Shown here in pieces: positions 5,139 to 14,183 of a stretch of 22,105 nucleotides of DNA. Made by a program: the position numbers and the translations under genes. Source of the DNA: Alteromonadaceae bacterium (GTDB lineage: Bacteria; Pseudomonadota; Gammaproteobacteria; Pseudomonadales; Oleiphilaceae); NCBI GenBank assembly GCA_013393545.1, contig JABXHG010000588.1:1-22105 (forward strand), given 5' to 3'. The notes beneath the pieces are model-generated. The model saw only the letters and a program-made list of their open reading frames with translations. It did no database searches and was not told where the DNA came from. Every line of letters begins with the position of its first letter. The first letter of the stretch is position 1.

Positions 5139-6458
5139 ATGCAATGCAGCCAAAATAACCCGCCATCCACTTCAGGCGCACGCCCCAGGGCCCTCTGGTC
5201 CTGGGCATTGTATGACTGGGCCAACAGCGCCTTCTTCACCATCATTCTCACCTTTGTGTTTGCCCGTTACTTCAGCCAGGCCGTCGTTGGTGATGATGTG
5301 GCGGGCACCGAATATTGGGGCAATATAGTCGGTATTACCGGCATCGTGATCGCCCTGGCGGCGCCCATTCTGGGTGCCATTGCCGACCGCTCCGGCCGCC
5401 GAAAGCCCTGGCTGATTGGCTTTACGTTGCTGTGTGTGGTGGCCTGCGCCATGCTCTGGTTTGTGCGCCCCACGGTGGACGATTTCTGGTGGGCGGTGAT
5501 CTGGGTCAGCCTGGGCATTCTGGGTGCTGAGTTCGCGTTTATTTTCTACAACACCATGCTGCCGGATCTGGCCACGCCGGAGAAGCTGGGCCGCTGGTCC
5601 GGTTGGGGCTGGGGCCTCGGCTATGTTGGCGGGGTGGTGTGCCTGGTGGTGGCGCTGTTCGGGCTGGTAGAGGCAGACCCTGGCTTTCTGGGTCTGAACC
5701 GCGAGGAGGCCGAGCATGTGCGGGCGACGTTCCTGCTTGTAGCCATCTGGTATCTGGTGTTTGCGTTGCCTCTGTTTTTCTTTACGCCAGATCAGCCCGC
5801 TTCGGGGTTGTCGGCCGGTCAGGCATTGAAGGCCGGGCTGGGCCAACTTCGTCAGTCCTTGGCTCACGCCCGCGAATACAGCCATATCCTGCGTTTTCTG
5901 ATCGCACGAATGCTCTACACGGACGGCCTGGCCACGGTGTTTACCTTTGGTGGTGTGTATGCCGCCGGCACGTTTGGCATGAGCCAGACCGAAGTGCTGC
6001 AGTTCGGTATTGCCCTGAATGTGACCGCCGGCATCGGCGCCCTGGGTTTTGCCTGGGTGGATGATGCCATTGGCGGGCGCAATACCATTTTCCTGTCGCT
6101 GGCGGGGCTGGCGGCCACGGCCACCGCCATTCTTTTGGTGGAAACCGTGTTCTGGTTCTGGGTCTTTGGCATGGCCCTGGGCATTTTTGTCGGCCCGTTG
6201 CAGGCAGCCAGTCGCTCCCACCTGGCGCGAGCCGCGCCGGAGCACCTGCGTAATCAGATGTTTGGCTTGTTCACCTTCTCGGGCAAGGCCACGGCCTTCG
6301 CAGGGCCATTACTGGTGGGGGTCGTTACCGCAGCCACTGGCAGTCAGCGCTGGGGCATGAGCACGGTGCTGGTGTTTTTCGCCGTTGGTTTCCTGCTGAT
6401 GCTGACGGTGCCGGTACCGGGAAGGGAAAAAACGAGGGCTGATGGGCGGCTAGCTTGA
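5139..6458 (+). CDS. MFS transporter, UMF1/Atg22-like family
   Basis: A 439-residue inner-membrane transporter of the major facilitator superfamily, UMF1 branch (related to yeast Atg22). The family signature LWSWALYDWANSAF spans about residues 19-32. The loop ADRSGRRKPW, about residues 81-90, is the MFS motif between helices 2 and 3. WGWGLGYVGG lies near residue 160. Twelve hydrophobic segments fit the sequence. Atg22 relatives export amino acids; bacterial substrates are mostly unknown. The gene starts 47 bp after the beta-barrel gene stop and is followed by 86 bp before the next gene, so operon membership is uncertain. I saw no defect in key motifs. Confidence 0.88.
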   Translation: MQCSQNNPPSTSGARPRALWSWALYDWANSAFFTIILTFVFARYFSQAVVGDDVAGTEYWGNIVGITGIVIALAAPILGAIADRSGRRKPWLIGFTLLCVVACAMLWFVRPTVDDFWWAVIWVSLGILGAEFAFIFYNTMLPDLATPEKLGRWSGWGWGLGYVGGVVCLVVALFGLVEADPGFLGLNREEAEHVRATFLLVAIWYLVFALPLFFFTPDQPASGLSAGQALKAGLGQLRQSLAHAREYSHILRFLIARMLYTDGLATVFTFGGVYAAGTFGMSQTEVLQFGIALNVTAGIGALGFAWVDDAIGGRNTIFLSLAGLAATATAILLVETVFWFWVFGMALGIFVGPLQAASRSHLARAAPEHLRNQMFGLFTFSGKATAFAGPLLVGVVTAATGSQRWGMSTVLVFFAVGFLLMLTVPVPGREKTRADGRLA

Positions 6459-6544
6459 GGGATCTTATCCGCTGATTATGGCGCGATGTGTCATGCCATG
6501 TCAGAATTGCTAGCCAACTCACCGTTTGGTCAGGAAATTTTTGA

Positions 6545-7453
6545 GTGATTGTCCGTAACCGCCCCGGTGCCCTGAGGCTGATGCTGGCCTGGAAGGGCTC
6601 CGTCGTACCGCAGATTCTGCCGCATATCATTTTGGCCGGGTTGTTTGCCACGGCAGTAACCTGGGTCTCCCGCCATCAATACCTGGATGGCATCGTTGAT
6701 TACACGTTGCTGCCTTTCACCTTGATTGGTATTGCCCTGTCGATCCTGCTGAGTGTTCGCAATACCGCCACCTATGACCGCTGGTGGGAGGCCCGCAAAC
6801 AGTGGGGGCAGATGGTGTATGAAATCCGAAGCCTCGCCCGTACCGCGAGTATCTATCTGGACGATGCATCCCGGCGGGATCTGATGATGAAAGCTCTGGC
6901 TCATACCCATTTGCTGCGTGGGCAGCTGCGTGGCGAAGATGTTCGCTCGGAACTGCCGGAAACCTTATCCCAGGCGCTGGTGGACGAGGCCATGAATAAG
7001 CGCAACCCGGCCGCCTTCATGCTGCAGCAGGCCGGGCTGGTTGTGGCAACGGCTCACAAGAGTGGGGCGGTGGATTCCGTGGCTGCTGCGGCGCTGGATA
7101 AACATCTGCACGGACTGGCGGGCATTCAGGCGGCATCTGAGCGGATCTCACAGACACCCTTGCCGTTCGCCTACACATTGCTGGCGCATCGCACCGCCTA
7201 TGTTTATTGTTACCTGCTGCCGTTCGGGCTGGTGGGTGTGGCGGGTTGGTTTACCCCGGTATTCACTACCATTGTGGCCTATACCTTTTTTGGCCTGGAC
7301 CGGTTGTCGGAACACCTGGAATTCCCGTTCGGCCGGCGGGCCAACGATTTGCCTCTGGATGCGATTTGCCGGGTGCACGAAATCAGTGTGGCGGAAGCCC
7401 TGGGTGAGCCGGCGCCGGAACCGCTGAAGCCGGTGGCTTTCCAGCTTCAGTAG
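6545..7453 (+). CDS. Bestrophin-like membrane protein (YneE/UPF0187 family)
   Basis: A 302-residue membrane protein of the bestrophin/UPF0187 family, in which bacterial members form pentameric ion channels. The conserved core is visible: PFTLIGIALSILLSVRNTAT (about residues 57-76), then YDRWWEARKQWG, and later AYTLLAHRTAYVYCYLLPFG and GLDRLSEHLEFPFG. The start is a GTG at 6545 with AGGA (6532-6535) 9 nt upstream. The family N-terminus (MIVRNRP-x-xLRLMLAWKGS) supports it. The 302-residue length is typical. Ion selectivity cannot be read from the sequence. Confidence 0.87.
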   Translation: MIVRNRPGALRLMLAWKGSVVPQILPHIILAGLFATAVTWVSRHQYLDGIVDYTLLPFTLIGIALSILLSVRNTATYDRWWEARKQWGQMVYEIRSLARTASIYLDDASRRDLMMKALAHTHLLRGQLRGEDVRSELPETLSQALVDEAMNKRNPAAFMLQQAGLVVATAHKSGAVDSVAAAALDKHLHGLAGIQAASERISQTPLPFAYTLLAHRTAYVYCYLLPFGLVGVAGWFTPVFTTIVAYTFFGLDRLSEHLEFPFGRRANDLPLDAICRVHEISVAEALGEPAPEPLKPVAFQLQ

Positions 7454-7513
7454 TGCGCGGGCCAAAATCCGGCCGGGCGCTGTTTATTCACAAGATTCTG
7501 AGAGGACATGACA

Positions 7514-7834
7514 ATGGAGCAGGTGATCACCAAAAAGGTAGCGCCGGAACAGGTGCACGAGCGCGTGGCGGCGGGTGCGGCTTTGCTGGACGTGCGCGAG
7601 CACGATTATTACAGCCGCTTCCACTTGCCCGAGGCCATCAACATCAGCGCAAGGGCCATCAATCTGCAGGCGCCGGACGTGCTTACCGACAGGGATCAGG
7701 AAATCATCTGTTACTGCAACGGCGGCACCCGTGGCCCCCGCGCGGCCAAGGCATTGATGGAGCTGGGGTACCGCAACGTGGCGGTTCTGGATGGTGGCTT
7801 GCGCCGTTACATGAGTATGTTTGAGGGGCAATGA
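7514..7834 (+). CDS. Single-domain rhodanese-like sulfurtransferase
   Basis: A 106-residue rhodanese domain protein, probably cytoplasmic since no signal peptide is seen. The active-site loop is C-N-G-G-T-R with the persulfide cysteine at Cys68, and the LLDVRE motif is at about 24-29. Such proteins move sulfane sulfur from donors to acceptors. The ATG at 7514 is chosen because AGAGGA (7501-7506) lies 7 nt upstream; the ATG at 7508 would be only 1 nt from it. The next gene, ybaK, starts 4 nt after its stop, so the two form a transcription unit. Confidence 0.88.
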   Translation: MEQVITKKVAPEQVHERVAAGAALLDVREHDYYSRFHLPEAINISARAINLQAPDVLTDRDQEIICYCNGGTRGPRAAKALMELGYRNVAVLDGGLRRYMSMFEGQ

Positions 7835-7838
7835 TCGG

Positions 7839-8306
7839 ATGACCCCCGGAATCAATCTCGCCAGGAAACAGAAAATCGCTCATACGGTGCACGAGTACAC
7901 TCACGACCCGGACAGCGAGTCCTACGGCCAGGAAGCGGCGGACAAGCTGGACGTGCCGGCTTCGCGGGTGTTCAAGACGCTGGTGGTGGCCCTGGATAAC
8001 AAAACGTTGGCGGTGGCGGTGCTACCGGTTTCCGGCATGCTGAGCATGAAGCAGGTTGCCAAGGCCGCTGGTGCGAAAAAAGCTACGATGGCACCGCCGG
8101 CGGATGTAGAGCGGGCTACTGGCTATGTGCTGGGCGGTGTGAGTCCGTTGGGACAGAAAAAACGTTTAAAGACCATTATTGATGTGTCCGCTGCGGATTA
8201 CGACACTGTGTATATCAGTGCCGGGCGCCGTGGGCTGGAAATCGAGCTCAGCCCGGACGATTTGAAAAGCCTCACCAACGCCACGTTCGCCGGTATTTGC
8301 CAGTAA
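7839..8306 (+). CDS. ybaK: YbaK-type Cys-tRNA(Pro)/Cys-tRNA(Cys) deacylase
   Basis: A 155-residue YbaK/EbsC-family editing enzyme. YbaK hydrolyses cysteine wrongly attached to tRNA(Pro), working with prolyl-tRNA synthetase. Family marks are RVFKTLVV, LAVAVLPVSGMLSMKQVAKA, AGAKKATMA, ATGYVLGGVSPLGQKKRLKT and ISAGRRGLEIELSPDDL. Lys and Gly residues of the pocket are present. The ATG at 7839 gives the normal MTPGINLARK start. GAGGGG lies about 10 nt upstream inside the rhodanese gene. It ends only 6 bp from the convergent HlyD gene, with no terminator visible between them. Confidence 0.92.
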   Translation: MTPGINLARKQKIAHTVHEYTHDPDSESYGQEAADKLDVPASRVFKTLVVALDNKTLAVAVLPVSGMLSMKQVAKAAGAKKATMAPPADVERATGYVLGGVSPLGQKKRLKTIIDVSAADYDTVYISAGRRGLEIELSPDDLKSLTNATFAGICQ

Positions 8307-8312
8307 ACGGGC

Positions 8313-9533
8313 TTAACGCTCCCGGACCCGGTCGCCGTCTTCCAGTTCCCGGCCCGGGTGGCGGACCACCTGGTCGCCCGGGGAGAGGCCTTCGGTAATG
8401 GCGGTGATCAAACCGTTACTCTGGCCAATGGTGACCGGCTGGAGGCTGGCTACCCCGTCCTGTACCCGAAACACGGCGTGCTCACCGTTGTGCTGGAAAA
8501 TAGCGGAGGCCGGCACTTGCAGCGTGTCGTCGCTTTGCCAAAGGACAAAGGCTGCATCCACTCGGTAACCATCGCCCAACTGCGCCCATTGTTTGCGGGG
8601 GCTGATCATGTCTGCAATAACCTGCACCCGCTGTTCTTCCACGCCCAATGCGGAGATGTCTTCAAAGCCAACCGGCTCGATACGCCGAACCGATGCTTCC
8701 AGAGCAGGGCCGCCCCAGCCGTGCAGGCGCACGGCCGTGCCGGGGGCGAGCTTGACGGCATCAAAACTCAGCACCTCCACCACCACTTCCAAAGCGCCCG
8801 GGTCGCCCACTTCCAGGATGGGTTCGCCGGCCTGGATCACGCCTTCGCTTTCGCGGATAAGGCTCAGCACCGCGCCGTTCACAGGCGAACGCACTGCGAC
8901 ACGCTCGGCGGGCTTTTCGCCAGCTTCACTGGCGGCGGAAACCTGCAGGCGGGTGCGGGCGGCGGCCAGTTGGTGTTCGGCCACTTCCTGATCAAACCGC
9001 GCCGAGCGCATGATCGCTTGGGCCCGGGCGGCGGTGGTGCGGGCCTGTTGCAGTTGTTCCGCTGAAACAAATCGAGAATCCGCCAGCCGCTGCAGGCGCT
9101 GATATTCTGAGGCTGCAAACTCCGCTTCGGCCTCGGCCGCCGTCACTTTCTGGCGGATGGATTCCAATGAAGCCCGGGCAGCCTGGATTCGGGCCTGGGC
9201 CTCGGCCCGGCTGCGGGCGTCCAGCATGGTGGCGGGCATTGGGTCTACCCAGGTGAGCAGTTCACCGGGAATGACGGGATCGCCAACTTCAAGCTGTGGG
9301 CGGTGCAGGTAACCGGTGACCGGCGCGGAAATCTGGTAACGGTCTTTGACCCGGCTCTTGCCCTCTTCAACCAGCGTCACTTCCATGGGGCCGCGCTCAA
9401 CGGTGGCCAGGTCCACCCAGACCGGTTCCGGGCGCAGTACGAAGGCAAAGGCCGCCAGGGCGATTACCGCCAGCAGGGCCCAGAAGATCCGTTTTCCTGT
9501 GATTCGCTGTTTGTTTGCCATTGCCAATTCCAT
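8313..9533 (-). CDS. HlyD/MacA-type periplasmic adaptor of ABC exporter
   Basis: A 406-residue membrane-fusion protein. An N-terminal anchor (about residues 16-32, IFWALLAVIALAAFAFVL) is followed by the first half of the barrel-sandwich (YQISAPVTGYLHRPQLEVGD). A long Ala/Arg/Glu-rich coiled-coil hairpin follows, about residues 105-195. The second lipoyl half is VAVRSPVNGAVLSLI, then beta-barrel and membrane-proximal domains. It should link the inner-membrane ABC permease encoded just upstream to an outer-membrane channel not in this window. It starts 9 nt after the permease stop. An internal ATG at residue 5 (9521) has GGAATT upstream and may be the real start. Confidence 0.88.
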   Translation of the reverse strand: MELAMANKQRITGKRIFWALLAVIALAAFAFVLRPEPVWVDLATVERGPMEVTLVEEGKSRVKDRYQISAPVTGYLHRPQLEVGDPVIPGELLTWVDPMPATMLDARSRAEAQARIQAARASLESIRQKVTAAEAEAEFAASEYQRLQRLADSRFVSAEQLQQARTTAARAQAIMRSARFDQEVAEHQLAAARTRLQVSAASEAGEKPAERVAVRSPVNGAVLSLIRESEGVIQAGEPILEVGDPGALEVVVEVLSFDAVKLAPGTAVRLHGWGGPALEASVRRIEPVGFEDISALGVEEQRVQVIADMISPRKQWAQLGDGYRVDAAFVLWQSDDTLQVPASAIFQHNGEHAVFRVQDGVASLQPVTIGQSNGLITAITEGLSPGDQVVRHPGRELEDGDRVRER

Positions 9534-9542
9534 TGTCAGGGG

Positions 9543-11921
9543 CTATTCCCGGGTTTTCAGGACCGCCACCAGGTCCAGTTTACGCAGCCGCCGCCAGGTT
9601 ATGAAGCCGGACACCAGCGCCGAGGCAATCACCACGCAGGCGGCCAGCGCCAGTGTCTGGCTGGTGATGATCAGTGGCACACGGTACAGCTCGGTCTGCA
9701 TGGCCGTGACCACCAGATGGCCCAGGCCCGCGCCAAACATCCAGCCCATCGGAATACCCAGTACCAGCAGCAGGGCCAGTTCTCCAAGCAGGATGTGGGC
9801 GATTTCCGGCTGGTTGTAGCCCAGCACCCGCAGGCTGGCCAGGTCCCGCGCGCGTTCGGCCAGCGAGATCCGGGCGGTGTTGTAGATCACTCCGAAGGCG
9901 ATGATGCCGCCCAGCAGGCTGATGATGAAAGTGTAGGTCAGGAAGGTTCTGGCCAGGGTGTCGAAAAAACTGTCGAGCATGGCCTGGCGCTGGTTAGTAG
10001 CCATTACTCTGGGGGTGTCTCGCAGGCGCTGGTAGACGTTGTTCGCCCGTTCTGGTTGCAGGTTCATCAGCATCTGATTGATGACCGGGCCCTCCCGCAA
10101 TGCCTGGTTCATGGCGCGGAGGTCCATGTAGGCGCCCACCCCGAGAAATTCACTGGTGACTCCTGCCACCGGCAGGATCAGGGTGGGGCGGTGTTGTTCG
10201 AGCACCCGTACCTGCAGGAAATCGCCCGGGCGTACATTGAGCCGTTGGGCCAGAAAATCCGTGAGCAGCAGTCCGCTGGGCGGTATGGCTACGTTGTTAA
10301 GGTCACTGTCCACCACGAATTGTAGCCGGGCGTTTTCCGGCAGGCCGGTCAGGGCGGTGCGCCAGGTACGATGACCGCTGACCAGTTCCACTGCCACAGA
10401 GCGGCGGCCCTCGGCGTAACGCACCCCAGGCTGGCGGACCATGCTGTACAGCGCCGTCTGGTTCACCGGATCGGTCAGGGTGACGGTCACATCCTGTTTC
10501 TGAACCCGGGCAAACTGGGTGTGGACCATCAGTTCCACTGAACTGAACTGGAAATTGCCCACCACGACGATGGCGGTTGCCATGGCGATGCCGGTAATGG
10601 ACAGCGCGGTACGCCCCGGCCGCCGGGCCAGTTGCCGGACAATCATCCGGGAGGGCTGGCGGAAACGCACGCGGGACAGCAGGCGTTCGATATGGGAAAC
10701 CTGATAACGGGCAGGACCCTCCGGTTGCATGGCCTCGGCCGGGGGCAGGGAGGCGGCCCGGCGAATGGCGCGCCAGCCACCGAGCCAGGCGATAAAAAGG
10801 CTTAGTACCGCCAACAGCAGCAACCACAATGGGTTGATGCGGAACAGCAAGGCCGGGAACCGGTAGTACTCCATGTACAGTTCGCCCAGTGCGCGCCCAA
10901 GCCAAAGACCGATGCCGGTGCCGATCGCCAGGCCAATGGTGGCTATGGTGAGCACCAGTTGGCTGTAATGCCAGGCGATCTCCCGGTTGCTGTAGCCGAA
11001 AGCCTTGAGTACCGCAACGATATCGCGCTGGGTGCTGATCAGCCGGCCAATCACCACGTTCAGCAGGAACATGGCCACGCCCATGAAGATGGCTGGGAAG
11101 ATCACGGCCATGGCTTTCAGCTGTTCCAGTTCGTCACTCAGGAAGCGGTGGGAGAACTGATCTTTGCGGGCGTAGGCACCGGTGCTGCCATAGCGCTCGA
11201 GCAGCCGGTCCAGGCGGTCGATGACATCCGCTACCGGATAATCGGGGGCGGTCTGTAGCACCAGGCTGTTGAAGGCACCGCGCAGATCCATGGCCGAGGC
11301 CAGGGCCTCCCGAGGCAGCCACAGCACGCCATAGCGCTGGTAATCCGGCAGCATGCCGCCGGGCGGGATCACGTAGATGAATTCCGGGGATGCAGCGATG
11401 CCCACCACCGTGAGGGTCTGTTTCCGACCGTTAATCACGGCACTGAGAGTGTCGCCCGGTTGCAGGTGGTGGGCGTCGGCGAAGCTGCCGATGATCACGG
11501 TTTCCTGGTTCCGCCCTGGTTCCGGTAGCCGGCCCTGACGCAGATACAGCTGGTTGACGGCGGGTTGTCCGGTAGTTGGCAAGGAAACCAGGCGGGCGGA
11601 AACCGGATCGTTGAAGCCGGCCACCTCCAGTTTGGCGGCCCCCTCAACCCGGGCGCTTAGTCTGCGAACACCGGGGATCCGCTCAATCTGTTGCTCAAGA
11701 TGCCGGGGGGCGCGTTTGAGGGATACGAACACATCGGCAAACTGCTGTGCCTGGTAATACTGCTGGCGGGTAGCGTCCAGTGAGGTGTAGTTCACGATCG
11801 ACAGCAGGCACACCGCGATGCCGCCGGCTATTACCAGGGCGATGGCCAGTACCTGGCCGCGAATCTGCCAGAGTTCTCGCTTCAGTTTGGTGTGCAGAAC
11901 GCTGCCGCGGGGCCCGAACAT
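9543..11921 (-). CDS. FtsX/MacB-type ABC transporter permease
   Basis: A 792-residue permease built from two FtsX-type halves. One transmembrane helix lies at about residues 22-44. A large periplasmic region (about 50-270) follows, then three helices between about 275 and 390. The second half repeats the pattern, with a helix near 440-460, a second periplasmic domain and three helices between about 665 and 785. The halves share the cytoplasmic-loop style STQRDIVAVLKAFGYSNREI and RARDLASLRVLGYNQPEI, characteristic of FtsX domains that touch the ATPase. Its ATG comes 2 nt after the ATPase stop. Substrate unknown; family members handle lipoproteins, peptides or drugs. Confidence 0.9.
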   Translation of the reverse strand: MFGPRGSVLHTKLKRELWQIRGQVLAIALVIAGGIAVCLLSIVNYTSLDATRQQYYQAQQFADVFVSLKRAPRHLEQQIERIPGVRRLSARVEGAAKLEVAGFNDPVSARLVSLPTTGQPAVNQLYLRQGRLPEPGRNQETVIIGSFADAHHLQPGDTLSAVINGRKQTLTVVGIAASPEFIYVIPPGGMLPDYQRYGVLWLPREALASAMDLRGAFNSLVLQTAPDYPVADVIDRLDRLLERYGSTGAYARKDQFSHRFLSDELEQLKAMAVIFPAIFMGVAMFLLNVVIGRLISTQRDIVAVLKAFGYSNREIAWHYSQLVLTIATIGLAIGTGIGLWLGRALGELYMEYYRFPALLFRINPLWLLLLAVLSLFIAWLGGWRAIRRAASLPPAEAMQPEGPARYQVSHIERLLSRVRFRQPSRMIVRQLARRPGRTALSITGIAMATAIVVVGNFQFSSVELMVHTQFARVQKQDVTVTLTDPVNQTALYSMVRQPGVRYAEGRRSVAVELVSGHRTWRTALTGLPENARLQFVVDSDLNNVAIPPSGLLLTDFLAQRLNVRPGDFLQVRVLEQHRPTLILPVAGVTSEFLGVGAYMDLRAMNQALREGPVINQMLMNLQPERANNVYQRLRDTPRVMATNQRQAMLDSFFDTLARTFLTYTFIISLLGGIIAFGVIYNTARISLAERARDLASLRVLGYNQPEIAHILLGELALLLVLGIPMGWMFGAGLGHLVVTAMQTELYRVPLIITSQTLALAACVVIASALVSGFITWRRLRKLDLVAVLKTRE

Positions 11922-11923
11922 GA

Positions 11924-12643
11924 TTACCAGCTCAAAGTGTTTGGGGCCTGGCGGATGGCGTTGCGCTGCTCGCCACTGATCAAGCCGTCGGAGAGAGTGA
12001 TTACCCGGTCCGCCATGTTGGCGATGGAGGCGTTATGGGTAATGATGACTGTGGTGGTGCCGGTTTCCCGGTTGGCCTTTTCAAGCGCTTCCAGCACCCG
12101 TATGCCAGTGGCCGAATCCAGAGCCCCTGTGGGCTCATCACACAACAATACATTGGGCTGTTTGGCAATGGCCCGGGCGATGGCCACTCGCTGTTGCTCG
12201 CCGCCGGAAAGCTGAGCGGGGAAGTGATCGGCCCGGTTCGCCAGCCCCACCAGGTCAAGCGCGGCCTCCGGGGTCATGGGGTTGCGGGCGATTTCGGTGA
12301 CTGCCACGATGTTTTCCCGCGCGGTCAGGCTGGGGATCAGGTTGTAGAACTGGAACACGAATCCCACGTAGTCGCGACGATAGAGGGTAAGCTCTTTGTC
12401 GCTGGCGCGTGCCAGGTCGGTGTCCAGATAACAGACTTCGCCGCTGGTGGGCACATCCAGCCCGCCCAGTATGTTCAGCAATGTGGATTTGCCGGAGCCG
12501 GAGGCCCCGAGCATGACCACCAGTTCACCGCTGTACAGGTCCAGATCAATACCACGCAGGGCATGGACTTCCACTTCACCCTGCAGGTAGGTTTTGGTCA
12601 GGCCCGAGGTGTGGAAGACGGGCGGGGAAAACGGCTCGGTCAT
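11924..12643 (-). CDS. ABC transporter ATP-binding protein, LolD/MacB type
   Basis: A 239-residue ATPase subunit and first gene of a three-gene minus-strand operon with the permease and HlyD-type adaptor. All motifs are intact: Walker A GASGSGKS (46-53), Q-loop Gln98, signature LSGGEQQ (145-151), Walker B VLLCDE (165-170) and H-loop His203. It belongs with the LolD/MacB/FtsE group that powers extrusion without carrying substrate through a classical channel. GAGG lies about 12 nt before the ATG. The C-terminus ends a few residues past the usual family end. Confidence 0.93.
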   Translation of the reverse strand: MTEPFSPPVFHTSGLTKTYLQGEVEVHALRGIDLDLYSGELVVMLGASGSGKSTLLNILGGLDVPTSGEVCYLDTDLARASDKELTLYRRDYVGFVFQFYNLIPSLTARENIVAVTEIARNPMTPEAALDLVGLANRADHFPAQLSGGEQQRVAIARAIAKQPNVLLCDEPTGALDSATGIRVLEALEKANRETGTTTVIITHNASIANMADRVITLSDGLISGEQRNAIRQAPNTLSW

Positions 12644-12732
12644 GTTCGGGGTGGCCTCGTTTCATCCGTGTGGGTTCGGGGATCGTAATAGCTCGGGAAT
12701 TCGGGAATACAGTAGCTCAAAAACAACTTTGC

Positions 12733-12762
12733 TCTGGCCCGGTTTAGCCAGACGACCGGAGG
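12733..12762 (+). promoter_or_regulatory. 5' leader hairpin and ribosome-binding site of MAPEG gene
   Basis: TCTGGC (12733-12738) pairs with GCCAGA (12747-12752) around an 8-nt loop. The GGAGG ribosome-binding site follows at 12758-12762, 4 nt before the ATG. The divergent region (12644-12766) must also hold the promoter for the ABC operon, but I found no convincing -35/-10 pair there. Confidence 0.35.
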
Positions 12763-12766
12763 ACGC

Positions 12767-13192
12767 ATGAATAACCTGATAGAAGTATATACCACGGCAT
12801 TTCAGGGCATGGCGGCACTGATCGCTCTGTGGCAGCTGCAATGGTTTGTGGCGAGCTTCACCAAGGCGTCCCGGCCTGATGCCGTGCCGGGAAAAATTGA
12901 CGACTCCCTCAGCCACGAATCGTTTGTGTTCCGGGCGCACAGGACGTTCATGAACTCGCTGGAGAACCTGCCGGCGATGTTCGCCACCGCCTTTCTGGCG
13001 CTGCTGGTGGGTGCCGACCCGTTCTGGACCGGGCTGCTGATCTGGCTGTTTGTGGCGGCAAGGGTGGTGCACATGGCGCTGTATTACGCCATTGCCACCG
13101 AGCGTAACCCCAGCCCCCGCTCTTACTTTTTCATGATGGGTCTGGCCGCCAACCTGGGGCTGTTGGCGGTGGCCGCGGCTACTCTGATTTGA
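12767..13192 (+). CDS. MAPEG family membrane protein
   Basis: A 141-residue membrane protein of the MAPEG family (membrane-associated proteins in eicosanoid and glutathione metabolism). Four hydrophobic segments fit. The conserved loop FRAHRTFMNSLENLPAMF at about residues 61-78 is the family's glutathione-contact region, with Arg, Asn and Glu in the usual order. Bacterial members are often glutathione transferases or peroxidases, though for many no activity is known. A glutathione-dependent oxidoreductase gene follows 96 bp downstream, which fits a thiol-related role. The strong GGAGG supports the start. Confidence 0.87.
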   Translation: MNNLIEVYTTAFQGMAALIALWQLQWFVASFTKASRPDAVPGKIDDSLSHESFVFRAHRTFMNSLENLPAMFATAFLALLVGADPFWTGLLIWLFVAARVVHMALYYAIATERNPSPRSYFFMMGLAANLGLLAVAAATLI

Positions 13193-13229
13193 AGAGACAA
13201 GCCTGTTTTTCGGTGGTGGGTGCAGGTCA

Positions 13230-13258
13230 TGCCAAAGTTCCGTTAGAGTGGTTATGAT
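13230..13258 (+). promoter_or_regulatory. Candidate promoter of yghU
   Basis: TATGAT (13253-13258) is a 5-of-6 match to the -10 consensus, about 30 bp before the gene start. The hexamer 17 bp upstream (TGCCAA, 13230-13235) is a poor -35, so an activator would be needed if this is the promoter. Confidence 0.25.
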
Positions 13259-13288
13259 AAGAACCCCAACCGATGCAGAGGTGTGCAA

Positions 13289-14161
13289 ATGAGTGACCCG
13301 ACCTATACCCCGCCGAAAGTATGGAAATGGGAGCCCAACAACGGCGGTGAATTTGCCAGCATCAATCGCCCGATTGCCGGCCCGACTCATGACAAGGAAC
13401 TGCCGGTGGGCGACCATCCGTTTCAGTTGTATTCACTGGCCACGCCCAACGGGGTGAAAGCCTCCATCATGTTCGAAGAGCTGCTGGAAAAGGGCATCAA
13501 GGAAGCGGAATACGATGCCTGGCTGATCCGCATCGGTGATGGCGACCAGTTCAGTAGTGGCTTTGTGGAGGTGAACCCCAACTCCAAGATTCCCGCCATG
13601 CTGGACCGTTCCGTGGAGCCTGCCATCCGGGTATTTGAATCCGGCTCTATCCTGTTCTATCTGGCGGAAAAGTTCGGTGAGTTTCTGCCCACAGACCCGG
13701 CCAAACGCACCGAAACCATGAACTGGCTGTTCTGGCAGATGGGCAGCGCGCCGTTCCTGGGTGGCGGCTTCGGGCATTTTTATGTGTACGCGCCTGAAAA
13801 GTACGAATACCCGATCAACCGCTACACTATGGAAGTGAAGCGCCAGTTGGATGTACTGGACCGTCACCTGGCGGAAAACCGCTACATGGTGGGGGATGAA
13901 TACACCATTGCCGATATGGCCATCTGGCCGTGGTACGGTGCGGTGGTGAAGAACATTGTGTATGACGCGGCTGAATTTCTGGAAGCGCATAGTTACACCA
14001 ATGTGATTCGCTGGGCCGACGAGATAGCACAGCGCCCGGCGGTGAAGCGTGGGCGCATGGTCAACAAAACCTGGGGCGAGCCGGCCACCCAGCTGCACGA
14101 GCGGCACGACGCCAGTGATTTTGAGTTCCGTACCCAGGACAAGCTCGAAAAAGAGAAGTAA
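13289..14161 (+). CDS. yghU: YghU-type glutathione-dependent disulfide-bond oxidoreductase
   Basis: A 290-residue nu-class glutathione transferase closely like E. coli YghU, which binds two glutathiones and reduces disulfides and organic peroxides. The near-identity of family blocks is easy to see: INRPIAGPTHDKELPVGDHP, LYSLATPNGVK (catalytic Thr/Asn region), YDAWLIRIGDGDQFSSGFVE, VNPNSKIPAM, RVFESGSILFYLAEKFG, RTETMNWLFWQMG, APFLGGGFGHFY, DEYTIADMAIWPWYG and LHERHDASDFE. The ATG at 13289 has GAGG 8 nt upstream and gives the YghU-like start MSDPTYTPPKVWKWE. It probably belongs to the same locus as the MAPEG gene. Confidence 0.96.
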   Translation: MSDPTYTPPKVWKWEPNNGGEFASINRPIAGPTHDKELPVGDHPFQLYSLATPNGVKASIMFEELLEKGIKEAEYDAWLIRIGDGDQFSSGFVEVNPNSKIPAMLDRSVEPAIRVFESGSILFYLAEKFGEFLPTDPAKRTETMNWLFWQMGSAPFLGGGFGHFYVYAPEKYEYPINRYTMEVKRQLDVLDRHLAENRYMVGDEYTIADMAIWPWYGAVVKNIVYDAAEFLEAHSYTNVIRWADEIAQRPAVKRGRMVNKTWGEPATQLHERHDASDFEFRTQDKLEKEK

Positions 14162-14183
14162 CCAGCAAGAGAAAGGAGGCGTC

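Noticed and set aside
5172..6245. A 357-residue open frame on the minus strand
   Set aside because: It is antisense to the UMF1-type transporter, with a composition rich in Gln, His and Arg and no domain I recognise.
9303..10325. A 340-residue open frame on the plus strand
   Set aside because: It is antisense to the adaptor and permease genes, spans their junction and has no protein-like motifs.
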